64,000 nucleotides of DNA from Streptomyces sp. NBC_01198 (GTDB taxonomy: Bacteria; Actinomycetota; Actinomycetes; Streptomycetales; Streptomycetaceae). Position numbers and translations under genes: made by a program. The stretch spans positions 6,680,001 through 6,744,000 of the forward strand of contig NZ_CP108568.1 in assembly GCF_036010485.1 (NCBI RefSeq), read 5' to 3'. The notes beneath the pieces were generated by a model. It was not told where the DNA came from and did not search any database. It worked only from the letters and a program-made list of their open reading frames with translations. Below, one piece after another: positions 1 through 7,676 of the stretch (positions within the stretch are counted from its first letter, which is position 1; every line of letters starts with the position of its first letter).

Positions 1-871
1 CACCCCGCTCAACACCCTCGGCCCGGGCGCGGCCCGCTTCACGCCGTACGACTCGCAGCTGTCCGAACTCGCCGTGCTCGCCTTCGAGTACGGCTACTCG
101 CTGGCCCGGCCGGAGGGCCTGGTGCTGTGGGAGGCGCAGTTCGGCGACTTCGCCAACGGCGCCCAGATGGTCGTCGACGAGTACGTCTCCTCCTCGGAGC
201 AGAAGTGGGGGCAGCGCTCCGGCGTCACGCTGCTGCTGCCGCACGGCCTGGAAGGGCAGGGGCCAGACCACTCCTCCGGCCGCCTGGAGCGCTTCCTGCA
301 GCTGTGCGCGAACGACAACATGACGGTGGCCAACCCCTCGCTGCCGGGCAACTACTTCCACCTGCTGCGGGGTCAGGGCCTGGCACGGCGGTCCGGGCCG
401 CTGGTGGTCTTCACGCCGAAGTCCATGCTGCGGCTGAAGGCCGCGGTCTCGGGCCTGGCGGAGTTCACCGGCGGTTCCTTCCGTCCGGTGATCCCCGACG
501 CGGCGCGGGACCGCGGCAGGACCGAGCGGGTGCTGCTCTGCTCGGGCAAGGTCTTCTACGACCTGGACGCCCACCGCCGCGCCGCCGGGGAGGACGGGAC
601 CGCAATCGTCCGCCTGGAGCAGCTGTATCCCTTCCCCGCCGACGAACTGCGGGCCGAACTGGCGGCGTACCCGTCGGGTGTCGAGGTGCGCTGGGTGCAG
701 GAGGAACCGGCCAACCAGGGTGCCTGGACCTTCGCCGGGCCGAGGGTCGCCGAGCTGCTCGCCGCCCCGGTGGGCTGTGTGAGCCGCCCCGCGGCCTCCG
801 CGCCCGCGGTCGGGTCCGCCCGCCGCCACGCGGCGGAACAGCAGGACCTCGTCCGCCGGGCCTTCGCCTGA
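1..871 (+). CDS. kgd: 2-oxoglutarate dehydrogenase/decarboxylase E1 component, C-terminal part (5' end outside window)
   Basis: About 289 C-terminal residues are visible in frame from base 2. They match the transketolase-like end of thiamine-diphosphate E1 subunits of 2-oxoglutarate dehydrogenase (SucA/Kgd), which decarboxylate 2-oxoglutarate in the TCA cycle. Recognisable blocks are LSELAVLAFEYGYS, LVLWEAQFGDFANGAQ and LLLPHGLEGQGPDHSS, followed by the C-terminal domain with the LEQLYPFP block. Actinobacterial versions often carry an N-terminal succinyltransferase-like domain, but that part is outside the window, so the full architecture is unknown. The sequence QLSELAVL departs a little from the usual SPLSE.AVLGFEYG, so a paralogue is possible. 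A hairpin at 878-904 closes the gene. Confidence 0.88.
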   Translation, partial: TPLNTLGPGAARFTPYDSQLSELAVLAFEYGYSLARPEGLVLWEAQFGDFANGAQMVVDEYVSSSEQKWGQRSGVTLLLPHGLEGQGPDHSSGRLERFLQLCANDNMTVANPSLPGNYFHLLRGQGLARRSGPLVVFTPKSMLRLKAAVSGLAEFTGGSFRPVIPDAARDRGRTERVLLCSGKVFYDLDAHRRAAGEDGTAIVRLEQLYPFPADELRAELAAYPSGVEVRWVQEEPANQGAWTFAGPRVAELLAAPVGCVSRPAASAPAVGSARRHAAEQQDLVRRAFA

Positions 872-877
872 CAGCGC

Positions 878-904
878 GGCCGGGGCGGCCCAGCCGCCCC
901 GGCC
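878..904. terminator. Bidirectional hairpin terminator between kgd and the GlxA-type regulator
   Basis: A perfect 12-bp stem (GGCCGGGGCGGC with its complement) and a 3-base loop lie between the two convergent stop codons. There is no T-tract, which is usual for high-GC actinobacterial terminators. Confidence 0.7.
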
Positions 905-910
905 CGCGGG

Positions 911-1966
911 TCAGCCGCGCCGCGGGGCGGGTACGGTCCCGGCCCGGCGGGCGCCGGCGGGCGGGTCGAAGGGCGCCGCGTGCGTCACCCCGGTGCTGTG
1001 GAAGCGCGCGCGGAACGCCCCCGGCGTGACCATGAGGTTGCGGACGAAGGCCCGGCGCAGCGACTCGGGGGAGCCGAAACCGGTACGCCGGGCGACCACC
1101 GCCATCGGGTCGTCGCCGGTCTCCAGCATCGTCTGCGCGGCCTCCAGCCGGACCTGTTCGACGTAGCGTGCCGGGGTCGTGCCCACCTCGTCGCCGAAGA
1201 GCCGGGCCACGTGGCGGGGGCTGACACCGGCCCTGCGGGCCATCGCGGACAGCGTGTGGTCGGCGCCGGGGTCCTCAGCGACGGCGTCGAGCACCCGGCG
1301 GAGCATCGCCTGGCGGGTGTGCGGGACCCGGGCGCGGACGCTGAACTGGGACTGCCCGCCGGGCCGCTGCATGAAGACGACCATGTCCTTGGCCACGGCC
1401 CTGGCCACCTCGGCGCCGTAGTGCTCCTCCACCAGTGCCAGCGAGAGGTCGATGCCGGCGCTGACGCCGGCCGAGGTCATCATCTTGCCGTCCCTGACGA
1501 AGAGGGCGTCAGCTTCGACCTCGACGGCGGGGAACCGCAGTGCGAGCTGCTCGGAGGTCCGCCAGTGGGTGGCGGCGCGCCGGCCGTCCAGCAGGCCGGC
1601 GGCGGCCAGCAGGAAGGCGCCGGTGCAGATGGAGGCGGTGCACCGGGAGTTCGCGTCGAGCTGCCGCACATGGTCGAGCAGCGTGTCGTCCCTGGTCAGC
1701 CGGTCCCAGCCCGGGCCGCCGGGGATCACCAGGACGTCACTGGTCTCGTGCAGGTCCGCGACGGGCAGGTCGACGCTGAGCCGGGTGCCCGCGGCGGTCG
1801 TCACCTCGTCGCCGTCGGCGGACACGATGATCGTCCGGTAGTTGCCGCCGAAGTCGTTCGCCGAGGCGAAGACCTCGATCGGGCCGGTCACGTCCAGCAG
1901 CCGCACGCCGGGGAAGACGAGAACCGCCACGAGACGTGCGCCGGGGCCGGTGGGTGGATGGTTCAT
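911..1966 (-). CDS. GlxA-family AraC-type transcriptional regulator with DJ-1/PfpI domain
   Basis: This 351-residue regulator has an N-terminal DJ-1/ThiJ/PfpI amidotransferase-like domain (about residues 10-190) and a C-terminal AraC double helix-turn-helix (about 220-330). The nucleophile-elbow block SICTGAFLLAAAGLLDG keeps the cysteine seen in isonitrile-hydratase-like members. The HTH contains LSAMARRAGVSPRHVARLF and ends with the typical GFGSPESLRRAF block. ATG at 1966 is chosen because the protein then begins just before the first beta strand (VAVLVFPGVRLLDVTGP). The gene is divergent from an HxlR regulator, with 81 bases between their starts. The ligand and targets cannot be read from the sequence. 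Confidence 0.9.
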   Translation of the reverse strand: MNHPPTGPGARLVAVLVFPGVRLLDVTGPIEVFASANDFGGNYRTIIVSADGDEVTTAAGTRLSVDLPVADLHETSDVLVIPGGPGWDRLTRDDTLLDHVRQLDANSRCTASICTGAFLLAAAGLLDGRRAATHWRTSEQLALRFPAVEVEADALFVRDGKMMTSAGVSAGIDLSLALVEEHYGAEVARAVAKDMVVFMQRPGGQSQFSVRARVPHTRQAMLRRVLDAVAEDPGADHTLSAMARRAGVSPRHVARLFGDEVGTTPARYVEQVRLEAAQTMLETGDDPMAVVARRTGFGSPESLRRAFVRNLMVTPGAFRARFHSTGVTHAAPFDPPAGARRAGTVPAPRRG

Positions 1967-2015
1967 CGATGCCTCCGGACCTGCCGTGCATGTCCCCGCC
2001 ATGCTAGCCAGGGTC

Positions 2016-2041
2016 AGTTCGCAAAACAAACCGACTACACT
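2016..2041 (+). promoter_or_regulatory. Promoter and probable autoregulatory operator of the HxlR gene
   Basis: A -10-like TACACT (2036-2041) ends six bases before the ATG at 2048, so transcription should start at or next to the start codon. Immediately upstream is GTTCGCAAAACAAAC (2017-2031), an imperfect inverted repeat (GTTCG against GTTTG) of the A/T-rich kind bound by HxlR proteins. It is unusually AT-rich for this genome. The assignment as operator is inference. Confidence 0.5.
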
Positions 2042-2047
2042 GTCCCC

Positions 2048-2503
2048 ATGACCGAGACCGGGACAGAACCGCGCGCCTGCCCCATCGCGGGCACCCTCGA
2101 CCTGGTGGGGGAGCGCTGGTCGCTCCTGGTGCTGCGCGAGGTGTTCATGGGGGTCAGGCGGTACGCCGACATCCGTGCCAACACCGGGGCGCCGCGGGAC
2201 GTCCTCACCAAGCGGCTGCGGTCGCTGGAGGCGGCGGGGATCCTGGAGCGCCGCCGCTACCAGGACCGTCCTGCGCGCTTCGACTACCACCTCACACCTG
2301 CCGGGCAGGCGCTGGAACCGGTGCTCATCGGGCTGCGGGAATGGGGTATGCGGTATCTGCGGGACCCGCCGCCCGCGCCCCGCTTCCTGCACACCTGCGG
2401 CGCCGACGTGGTCACCCGCGTCGTCTGCGCTGAGTGCGGCGAGCCGCTGGAGGGCGGCGGACTGGTGACCGTGCTGGAGGAGGCGGGCTCCGGGAGCGGG
2501 TGA
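2048..2503 (+). CDS. HxlR-family winged-helix transcriptional regulator
   Basis: This 151-residue protein has the HxlR signature: CPIAGTLDLVGERWSLLVLR at the N-terminus, then VLTKRLRSLEAAGILERR (recognition helix and start of the wing) and YHLTPAGQAL. The conserved early cysteine, which is redox-sensitive in some HxlR proteins, is present. A C-terminal extension carries two CxxC-like half motifs (HTCGADV and VCAECGEPL) that could bind zinc. No Shine-Dalgarno sequence precedes the ATG, which lies seven bases after a -10-like hexamer, so the mRNA is probably leaderless. Divergent from the GlxA-type regulator, which may share control. Confidence 0.9.
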   Translation: MTETGTEPRACPIAGTLDLVGERWSLLVLREVFMGVRRYADIRANTGAPRDVLTKRLRSLEAAGILERRRYQDRPARFDYHLTPAGQALEPVLIGLREWGMRYLRDPPPAPRFLHTCGADVVTRVVCAECGEPLEGGGLVTVLEEAGSGSG

Positions 2504-2530
2504 GCCGGGCCGCCGCCGCGGATGCGGACC

Positions 2531-2560
2531 TTTGCATAAAAGTGCGGCTCGCCGTATAGT
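2531..2560 (+). promoter_or_regulatory. argC operon promoter with overlapping ARG-box-like operator
   Basis: TTGCAT (2532-2537), a 17-base spacer and TATAGT (2555-2560) form a good housekeeping promoter. TTTGCATAAAAGTGCGG (2531-2547) resembles an ARG box, the ArgR operator with TGCAT half sites around an A/T core, and it covers the -35 element. Repression by the ArgR encoded in this cluster is the natural inference. A Shine-Dalgarno GAGGAGGG follows just before argC. Confidence 0.65.
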
Positions 2561-2584
2561 CATGCCGTCGACGAGGAGGGTTCG

Positions 2585-3613
2585 ATGGCGGTGCGTGCGG
2601 CGGTTGCCGGGGCGAGCGGATATGCGGGCGGTGAGGTGCTGCGGCTGCTGGTCGGGCACCCCGGGGTCGAGATCGGGGCGCTGACCGCGAACTCCAGTGC
2701 CGGGCAGCGGCTCGGCGCGGTCCAGCCGCATCTGCTGCCGCTGGCCGACCGGGAACTCCAGGCCACCTCGGCCGAGGTGCTTGCCGGCCACGACGTGGTC
2801 TTCCTCGCGCTGCCGCACGGCCAGTCCGCGGCCGTGGCGCAGCAGCTGGGCGACGACGTGCTCGTGGTCGACATGGGCGCCGACTTCCGGCTTGAGGACG
2901 CGGCGGACTGGGAGCGCTTCTACGGCTCCCCGCACGCCGGCACCTGGCCCTACGGGCTGCCCGAACTGCCCGGCGCGCGCGCCGCCCTGGCCGGGACCCG
3001 GCGGATCGCGGTGCCCGGCTGCTACCCGACCGCCGTCTCGCTGGCGCTCGTACCCGCCTACGCCGCCGCACTCGCCGAGCACGAGGCGGTCGTGGTCGCC
3101 GCGTCCGGCACCTCGGGCGCCGGCAAGAGCGCCAAACCGCACCTGCTGGGCTCGGAAGTCATGGGGTCGATGACCCCGTACGGCGTCGGCGGCGGCCACC
3201 GGCACACCCCGGAGATGATCCAGAACCTCAGCGCCGCGGCCGGCGCGCGGGTCGGCGTCTCCTTCACCCCCACGCTCGCGCCGATGCCCCGCGGCATCCT
3301 CGCCACCTGCACCGCCAGGGCACGCCCCGGCGTCACCGCCGCCGACGTCCGTGCGGCCTACGAGAAGGCGTACGCCGACGAGCCGTTCGTCCACCTGCTG
3401 CCGGCGGGCCAGTGGCCCGCCACCGGGTCCGTCCACGGCTCCAACGCCGTCCACCTCCAGGTGGCGTACGACCAGGACGCGGGCCGGATCATCGCGATCA
3501 GCGCCATCGACAACCTGACCAAGGGCACCGCAGGCGGGGCGGTACAGAGCATGAACATCGCCCTCGGACTGCCCGAGACGACCGGGCTCACCACGATCGG
3601 AGTCGCCCCATGA
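2585..3613 (+). CDS. argC: N-acetyl-gamma-glutamyl-phosphate reductase
   Basis: ArgC (342 residues) performs the NADPH-dependent reduction of N-acetylglutamyl phosphate to the semialdehyde, the third step of arginine synthesis. The dinucleotide-binding block GASGYAGGEVLRLL begins at residue 9. The catalytic cysteine sits in AVPGCYPTA (C146), and the GSEVMGSMTPYGVGGGHRHTPE block follows the active site. Length is normal. A strong GAGGAGGG ribosome site supports the ATG. It is the first gene of argCJBD and overlaps argJ by ATGA. Confidence 0.97.
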   Translation: MAVRAAVAGASGYAGGEVLRLLVGHPGVEIGALTANSSAGQRLGAVQPHLLPLADRELQATSAEVLAGHDVVFLALPHGQSAAVAQQLGDDVLVVDMGADFRLEDAADWERFYGSPHAGTWPYGLPELPGARAALAGTRRIAVPGCYPTAVSLALVPAYAAALAEHEAVVVAASGTSGAGKSAKPHLLGSEVMGSMTPYGVGGGHRHTPEMIQNLSAAAGARVGVSFTPTLAPMPRGILATCTARARPGVTAADVRAAYEKAYADEPFVHLLPAGQWPATGSVHGSNAVHLQVAYDQDAGRIIAISAIDNLTKGTAGGAVQSMNIALGLPETTGLTTIGVAP

Positions 3614-4764
3614 GCGTGACCGCAGCGAAAGGATTCCAGGCGGCGGGCATCGCCGCCGGGATCAAGGCGAACGGCGGCCCGGACCTGGCCCTGGTGGTCA
3701 ACTCGGGCCCGCGCCGGGCCGCCGCGGGCGTCTTCACCTCCAACCGGGTGAAGGCCGCACCCGTGCTGTGGTCGGAGCAGGTGCTCAAGGGCGGCGCGGT
3801 GACCGCCGTCGTCCTCAACTCCGGCGGCGCCAACGCCTGCACCGGACCGCAGGGCTTCCAGGACACCCACGCCACCGCCGAGAGGGCCGCCGAGGTGCTG
3901 GGCCACAGCGCGGGCGAGATCGCGGTGGCCTCCACCGGGCTGATCGGCGTGCTGCTGCCGATGGACAAGCTGCTGCCGGGTATCGGGAAGGCCGCGGCCG
4001 AGCTGTCCGAGCACGGCGGTGAGAAGGCCGCCATCGCCATCAAGACCACCGACACCGTGCACAAGACCGCGGTGGCGCAGGGCGCCGGCGGCTGGACCGT
4101 CGGGGGGATGGCCAAGGGCGCGGGCATGCTCGCCCCGGGCCTGGCCACCATGCTGGTGGTGCTCACCACCGACGCCGACGTGGACGACGCCACGCTGGAC
4201 AAGGCGCTGCGGGACGCCACCCGGGTGACCTTCGACCGGGCCGACTCCGACGGCTGCATGTCGACCAACGACACCGTGCTGCTGCTGGCCTCCGGCGCGT
4301 CCGGCGTCACCCCCGGCCACGACGACTTCGCCGACGCGGTCCGCACCGTCTGCGCCGACCTGGCCAGGCAGCTGATCGGCGACGCGGAGGGCGCGAGCAA
4401 GGACATCAGGATCGAGGTCGTGGGAGCGGCCAGCGAGGAGGACGCGGTCGAGGTCGGCCGGTCGGTCGCCCGCAGCAACCTGCTCAAGTGCGCCATCCAC
4501 GGCGAGGACCCCAACTGGGGACGGGTGCTGTCCGCCATCGGCACCACCTCGGCGGTCTTCGAGCCGGACCGGCTCGGCGTGGCCATCAACGGCGTGTGGG
4601 TGTGCAGGAACGGTTCGGTCGGCGAGGACCGCGACCTGGTCGATATGCGCTTCCGGGAGGTCGTGATCACCGCGGACCTGGCCGCGGGCGACGCGTCGGC
4701 GGTGATCTGGACCAACGACCTCACCGCCGACTACGTCCACGAGAACAGCGCGTACAGCTCATGA
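3610..4764 (+). CDS. argJ: Bifunctional glutamate N-acetyltransferase/ornithine acetyltransferase
   Basis: ArgJ (384 residues) recycles the acetyl group from N-acetylornithine to glutamate; some members also use acetyl-CoA. The precursor cleaves itself before a conserved threonine, and the site is visible as KGAGMLAPGLATML with T180 as the predicted new N-terminal nucleophile. The N-terminal block LVVNSGPRRAAAGVFTSNRV is typical. The start is set by the ATGA overlap with argC. The next gene, argB, again overlaps by ATGA, so argC-J-B-D is translated as a coupled series. Confidence 0.96.
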   Translation: MSVTAAKGFQAAGIAAGIKANGGPDLALVVNSGPRRAAAGVFTSNRVKAAPVLWSEQVLKGGAVTAVVLNSGGANACTGPQGFQDTHATAERAAEVLGHSAGEIAVASTGLIGVLLPMDKLLPGIGKAAAELSEHGGEKAAIAIKTTDTVHKTAVAQGAGGWTVGGMAKGAGMLAPGLATMLVVLTTDADVDDATLDKALRDATRVTFDRADSDGCMSTNDTVLLLASGASGVTPGHDDFADAVRTVCADLARQLIGDAEGASKDIRIEVVGAASEEDAVEVGRSVARSNLLKCAIHGEDPNWGRVLSAIGTTSAVFEPDRLGVAINGVWVCRNGSVGEDRDLVDMRFREVVITADLAAGDASAVIWTNDLTADYVHENSAYSS

Positions 4765-5708
4765 CCGCGCGCAAGCACTCCGCCCTGCCCAAGGCGCAGG
4801 TGCTCATCGAGGCGCTGCCCTGGCTGACCCGGCACAACGGCCGGGTCGTGGTGATCAAGTTCGGCGGCAACGCCATGGTCGACGAGGACCTGAAGGCCGC
4901 CTTCGCCCAGGACGTGGTCTTCCTGCGGCAGGCCGGCCTCAAGCCGGTCGTCGTGCACGGCGGCGGACCGCAGATCAACGCGCAGCTCGACCGGCACGGC
5001 CTGGTCAGCGAGTTCAAGGCCGGCCTGCGGGTCACCACGCCCGAGGCGATGGACGTGGTCCGCATGGTGCTCGCCGGGCAGGTGCAGCGCGAGCTGGTCG
5101 GGCTGCTCAACCAGCACGGCCCGCTCGCGGTCGGCCTGACCGGCGAGGACGCCCGCACCATCAGCGCGGTCAAGCACTTCCCGACCATCGACGGCGAGGC
5201 CGTCGACATCGGCCGGGTCGGCGAGATCACCGCCATCGACACCGGCGCGATCGAGGCGCTGCTCGCCGACGGCCGTATCCCGGTGGTCTCCTCGATCGCC
5301 CGGGCCGCCGACGACGGGCACATCTACAACGTCAACGCCGACACCGCCGCGGCGGCGCTGGCCGCGGCCCTCGGCGCCGAGACGCTGATGGTGCTCACCG
5401 ACGTCGAGGGGCTGTACGAGGACTGGCCGAACAGCGACGACGTGATCAGCCGGCTCACCGCCACCGAGCTGGAGGAGCTGCTGCCCGACCTGTCCAGCGG
5501 CATGGTCCCGAAGATGCGCGGCTGCCTGCACGCGGTACGCAACGGCGTGCACACCGCCCGGGTCATCGACGGCCGGGTCCAGCACGCGATCCTGCTGGAG
5601 ATCTTCACCGACGAGGGCGTCGGCACCATGGTCGTCCCCGACGACCCGCGGCCGCCCGCGGCCGAACACCTACCCGGGCAGGCAACCGCAGAAGGGGCAG
5701 CACGGTGA
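4761..5708 (+). CDS. argB: Acetylglutamate kinase
   Basis: ArgB (315 residues) phosphorylates N-acetylglutamate and is usually the feedback-regulated step of the pathway. Features include the amino-acid-kinase phosphate-binding lysine in VVIKFGGNAM (K33), VVVHGGGPQIN, and the C-terminal block SGMVPKMRGCLHAVRNGV. The N-terminal extension before the first strand (TARKHSALPKAQVLIEALPW) is the type found in arginine-inhibitable kinases, so feedback inhibition by arginine is likely. Both ends overlap neighbours (ATGA with argJ, GTGA with argD). Confidence 0.97.
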   Translation: MTARKHSALPKAQVLIEALPWLTRHNGRVVVIKFGGNAMVDEDLKAAFAQDVVFLRQAGLKPVVVHGGGPQINAQLDRHGLVSEFKAGLRVTTPEAMDVVRMVLAGQVQRELVGLLNQHGPLAVGLTGEDARTISAVKHFPTIDGEAVDIGRVGEITAIDTGAIEALLADGRIPVVSSIARAADDGHIYNVNADTAAAALAAALGAETLMVLTDVEGLYEDWPNSDDVISRLTATELEELLPDLSSGMVPKMRGCLHAVRNGVHTARVIDGRVQHAILLEIFTDEGVGTMVVPDDPRPPAAEHLPGQATAEGAAR

Positions 5709-6928
5709 CCACCACCACCGACACCACCGACAGCACCGGGACCACCGGCAACCAGGCGCTGGCCGGCCGCTGGCAGGGCGCGCTCATGGACACCTACGGG
5801 CTGCCCCGGCTGCCCCTGGTGCGCGGCGACGGCGCGAGGTTCTGGGACGCCGAGGGCCGCGTCTACCTGGACTTCCTCGGCGGCATCGCCGTCAACGCGC
5901 TGGGCACCGCCCACCCGGCGGTGGTCGAGGCGGTGACCCGGCAGATCGGCACCCTCGGCCATGTCTCCAACCTCTTCATGGCCGAGCCGCCGATCGCGCT
6001 GGCCGAGCGCCTGCTGCAGCTGTTCGGCCGGCCGGGGCGGGTCTTCTTCGGCAACTCGGGGGCCGAGGCCAACGAGGCCGCCTTCAAGATCGGCCGGCTC
6101 ACCGGGCGCGGCCGGATGGTCGCCACCGACGGCGCCTTCCACGGCCGGACGATGGGCGCGCTCGCGCTGACCGGCCAGCCGAAGAAGAAGGCGGCCTTCG
6201 CCCCGCTGCCCGGTGAGGTCACCCACGTGCCGTTCGGCGACACGGCGGCGCTGCGGGCTGCCGTCGACACCGACACCGCGCTGGTGATCGTCGAGCCGAT
6301 CCAGGGCGAGAACGGCGTGATCGTGCCGCCGGCCGGCTATCTGCGGGCCGCCAGGGAGATCACCGCCGCCGCCGGCGCCCTACTGGTGCTCGACGAGGTG
6401 CAGACCGGCGTCGGCAGGACCGGTCACTGGTTCGAGTGCCTGGCCCAGGGCGTCGAGCCCGACGTGGTGACGCTGGCCAAGGGCCTGGGCGGCGGGCTGC
6501 CGATCGGCGCCACCGTCGCCTTCGGTCCCGCCGCCGACCTGCTCACCCCCGGTGCGCACGGGACGACCTTCGGCGGGAACCCGGTGGCGTGCGCCGCCGC
6601 GCTCGCCGTACTCGACACCATCGCGGCCGACGGGCTGCTCGACAACGTCAAGCGGCAGGGCGAGAAGCTGCGGGACGGGATCGAGGCGCTGCGGCACCCG
6701 CTGGTCGATCATGTGCGCGGCGCGGGCCTGCTGATCGGTATCGTGCTCACCGAGCCGCTGTCCGCACCGATCCAGCAGGCGGCTCAGGACGCCGGTCTCC
6801 TGGTGAACGCCGCCGTGCCCGACACGGTACGGCTCGCGCCGCCGCTCGTCGTCGGCGACGACGACACGGACACGTTCCTCCGGGTGCTCCCCGGCGTCCT
6901 TGACCAGGTGTGGCAGGCGAACCAGTAG
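5705..6928 (+). CDS. argD: Acetylornithine aminotransferase
   Basis: This class-III PLP aminotransferase (407 residues) converts N-acetylglutamate semialdehyde to N-acetylornithine. It has FFGNSGAEANEAAFKIGR, the cofactor block LLVLDEVQTGVGRTG and the PLP-binding lysine in VVTLAKGLGGGLPIGA (K259). The GTG start overlaps the argB stop (GTGA). The first 20 residues are a Thr-rich low-complexity segment of no evident function. Some family members also act on succinyl-diaminopimelate; the arg context supports the arginine role. Confidence 0.96.
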   Translation: MTTTTDTTDSTGTTGNQALAGRWQGALMDTYGLPRLPLVRGDGARFWDAEGRVYLDFLGGIAVNALGTAHPAVVEAVTRQIGTLGHVSNLFMAEPPIALAERLLQLFGRPGRVFFGNSGAEANEAAFKIGRLTGRGRMVATDGAFHGRTMGALALTGQPKKKAAFAPLPGEVTHVPFGDTAALRAAVDTDTALVIVEPIQGENGVIVPPAGYLRAAREITAAAGALLVLDEVQTGVGRTGHWFECLAQGVEPDVVTLAKGLGGGLPIGATVAFGPAADLLTPGAHGTTFGGNPVACAAALAVLDTIAADGLLDNVKRQGEKLRDGIEALRHPLVDHVRGAGLLIGIVLTEPLSAPIQQAAQDAGLLVNAAVPDTVRLAPPLVVGDDDTDTFLRVLPGVLDQVWQANQ

Positions 6929-6986
6929 AACCGGGCAGCCCGGGGCACCGCCGGAGTCCGGGGGACGGACGGAGAATGACGCGACG

Positions 6987-7520
6987 ATGAGCGACGCGCA
7001 GCAGCAGGGCGGCGGCCAGGCCGTACCGCAGACCCGTACGGCCAGGCACCGCAGGATCGTGGACATCCTCGGCCGGCAGCCGGTGCGGTCCCAGAGCCAG
7101 CTCGCCAAGCTGCTCGCCGACGACGGGCTGAGCGTCACCCAGGCGACGCTCAGCCGCGACCTGGACGAACTGGGCGCCGTCAAGATCCGTACCAACGACG
7201 GCGAGCTGATCTACGCCGTCCCCTCCGAGGGCGGTTTCCGCACCCCGCAGGCGCCGCTCGGCGAGTCGGTCAAGGAGGAGCGGATGCGGCGGCTGGCCGC
7301 CGAGCTGCTGATCTCCGCCGAGGCCTCGGCCAATCTGGTGGTGGTCCGCACCCCGCCGGGCGCCGCGCAGTTCCTCGCGTCGGCCGTCGACACGGCCGAG
7401 GTGCACGACATTCTCGGTACGATCGCCGGTGACGACACCGTCGTACTGATCAGCCGGGACCCCACCGGCGGCCAGAAGCTCGCCGACCACCTGCTGCGCC
7501 TCGCCCAGGGCGAGGTCTAG
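6987..7520 (+). CDS. argR: Arginine repressor
   Basis: ArgR (177 residues) has an N-terminal winged helix (about residues 20-85, with SQSQLAKLLADDGLSVTQAT and LSRDLDELGAVK) and a C-terminal hexamerisation and arginine-binding domain ending in LGTIAGDDTVVLISRD. The GDD motif is the arginine-contact site. The ATG at 6987 is preceded by the purine-rich GGACGGAGAATGACGCGACG. It lies 58 bases after argD, probably in the same transcript. Its expected targets are the ARG-box-like sites before argC and argG. Confidence 0.96.
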   Translation: MSDAQQQGGGQAVPQTRTARHRRIVDILGRQPVRSQSQLAKLLADDGLSVTQATLSRDLDELGAVKIRTNDGELIYAVPSEGGFRTPQAPLGESVKEERMRRLAAELLISAEASANLVVVRTPPGAAQFLASAVDTAEVHDILGTIAGDDTVVLISRDPTGGQKLADHLLRLAQGEV

Positions 7521-7560
7521 CCACTCCCGCACCACCCCTCCCGCGGCAGCGCGCCGCGGA

Positions 7561-7597
7561 CCCCCGCAGGACACTCCACATACCCCCCGCAGGACAC
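7561..7597. repeat. 14-bp direct repeat upstream of argG
   Basis: CCCCCGCAGGACAC occurs exactly twice, at 7561-7574 and 7584-7597, 23 bases apart. It lies just upstream of the argG promoter, so it could be an activator site or simply a local duplication. Confidence 0.6.
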
Positions 7598-7611
7598 GCT
7601 GACCTGTGGCT

Positions 7612-7661
7612 TTGACCAATCATACGGTGGAGTGCATACTTATACCTATCAGCGTATGCAC
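7612..7661 (+). promoter_or_regulatory. argG promoter and ARG-box-like inverted repeat
   Basis: TTGACC (7612-7617), a 17-base spacer and CATACT (7635-7640) form the promoter. GTGCATAC (7632-7639) and GTATGCAC (7654-7661) are perfect inverted repeats separated by 14 A/T-rich bases. The site covers the -10 element and extends to just before the ribosome site. TGCATA arms are characteristic of ARG boxes, so repression by ArgR is likely. Confidence 0.7.
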
Positions 7662-7676
7662 CGTAAGGAGAGACCC

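Noticed and set aside
911..3454. An 847-codon minus-strand frame covering the GlxA gene, the HxlR gene and part of argC
   Set aside because: High GC leaves antisense frames open. Only 911-1966 has protein-like sequence; the rest is antisense to well-identified genes.
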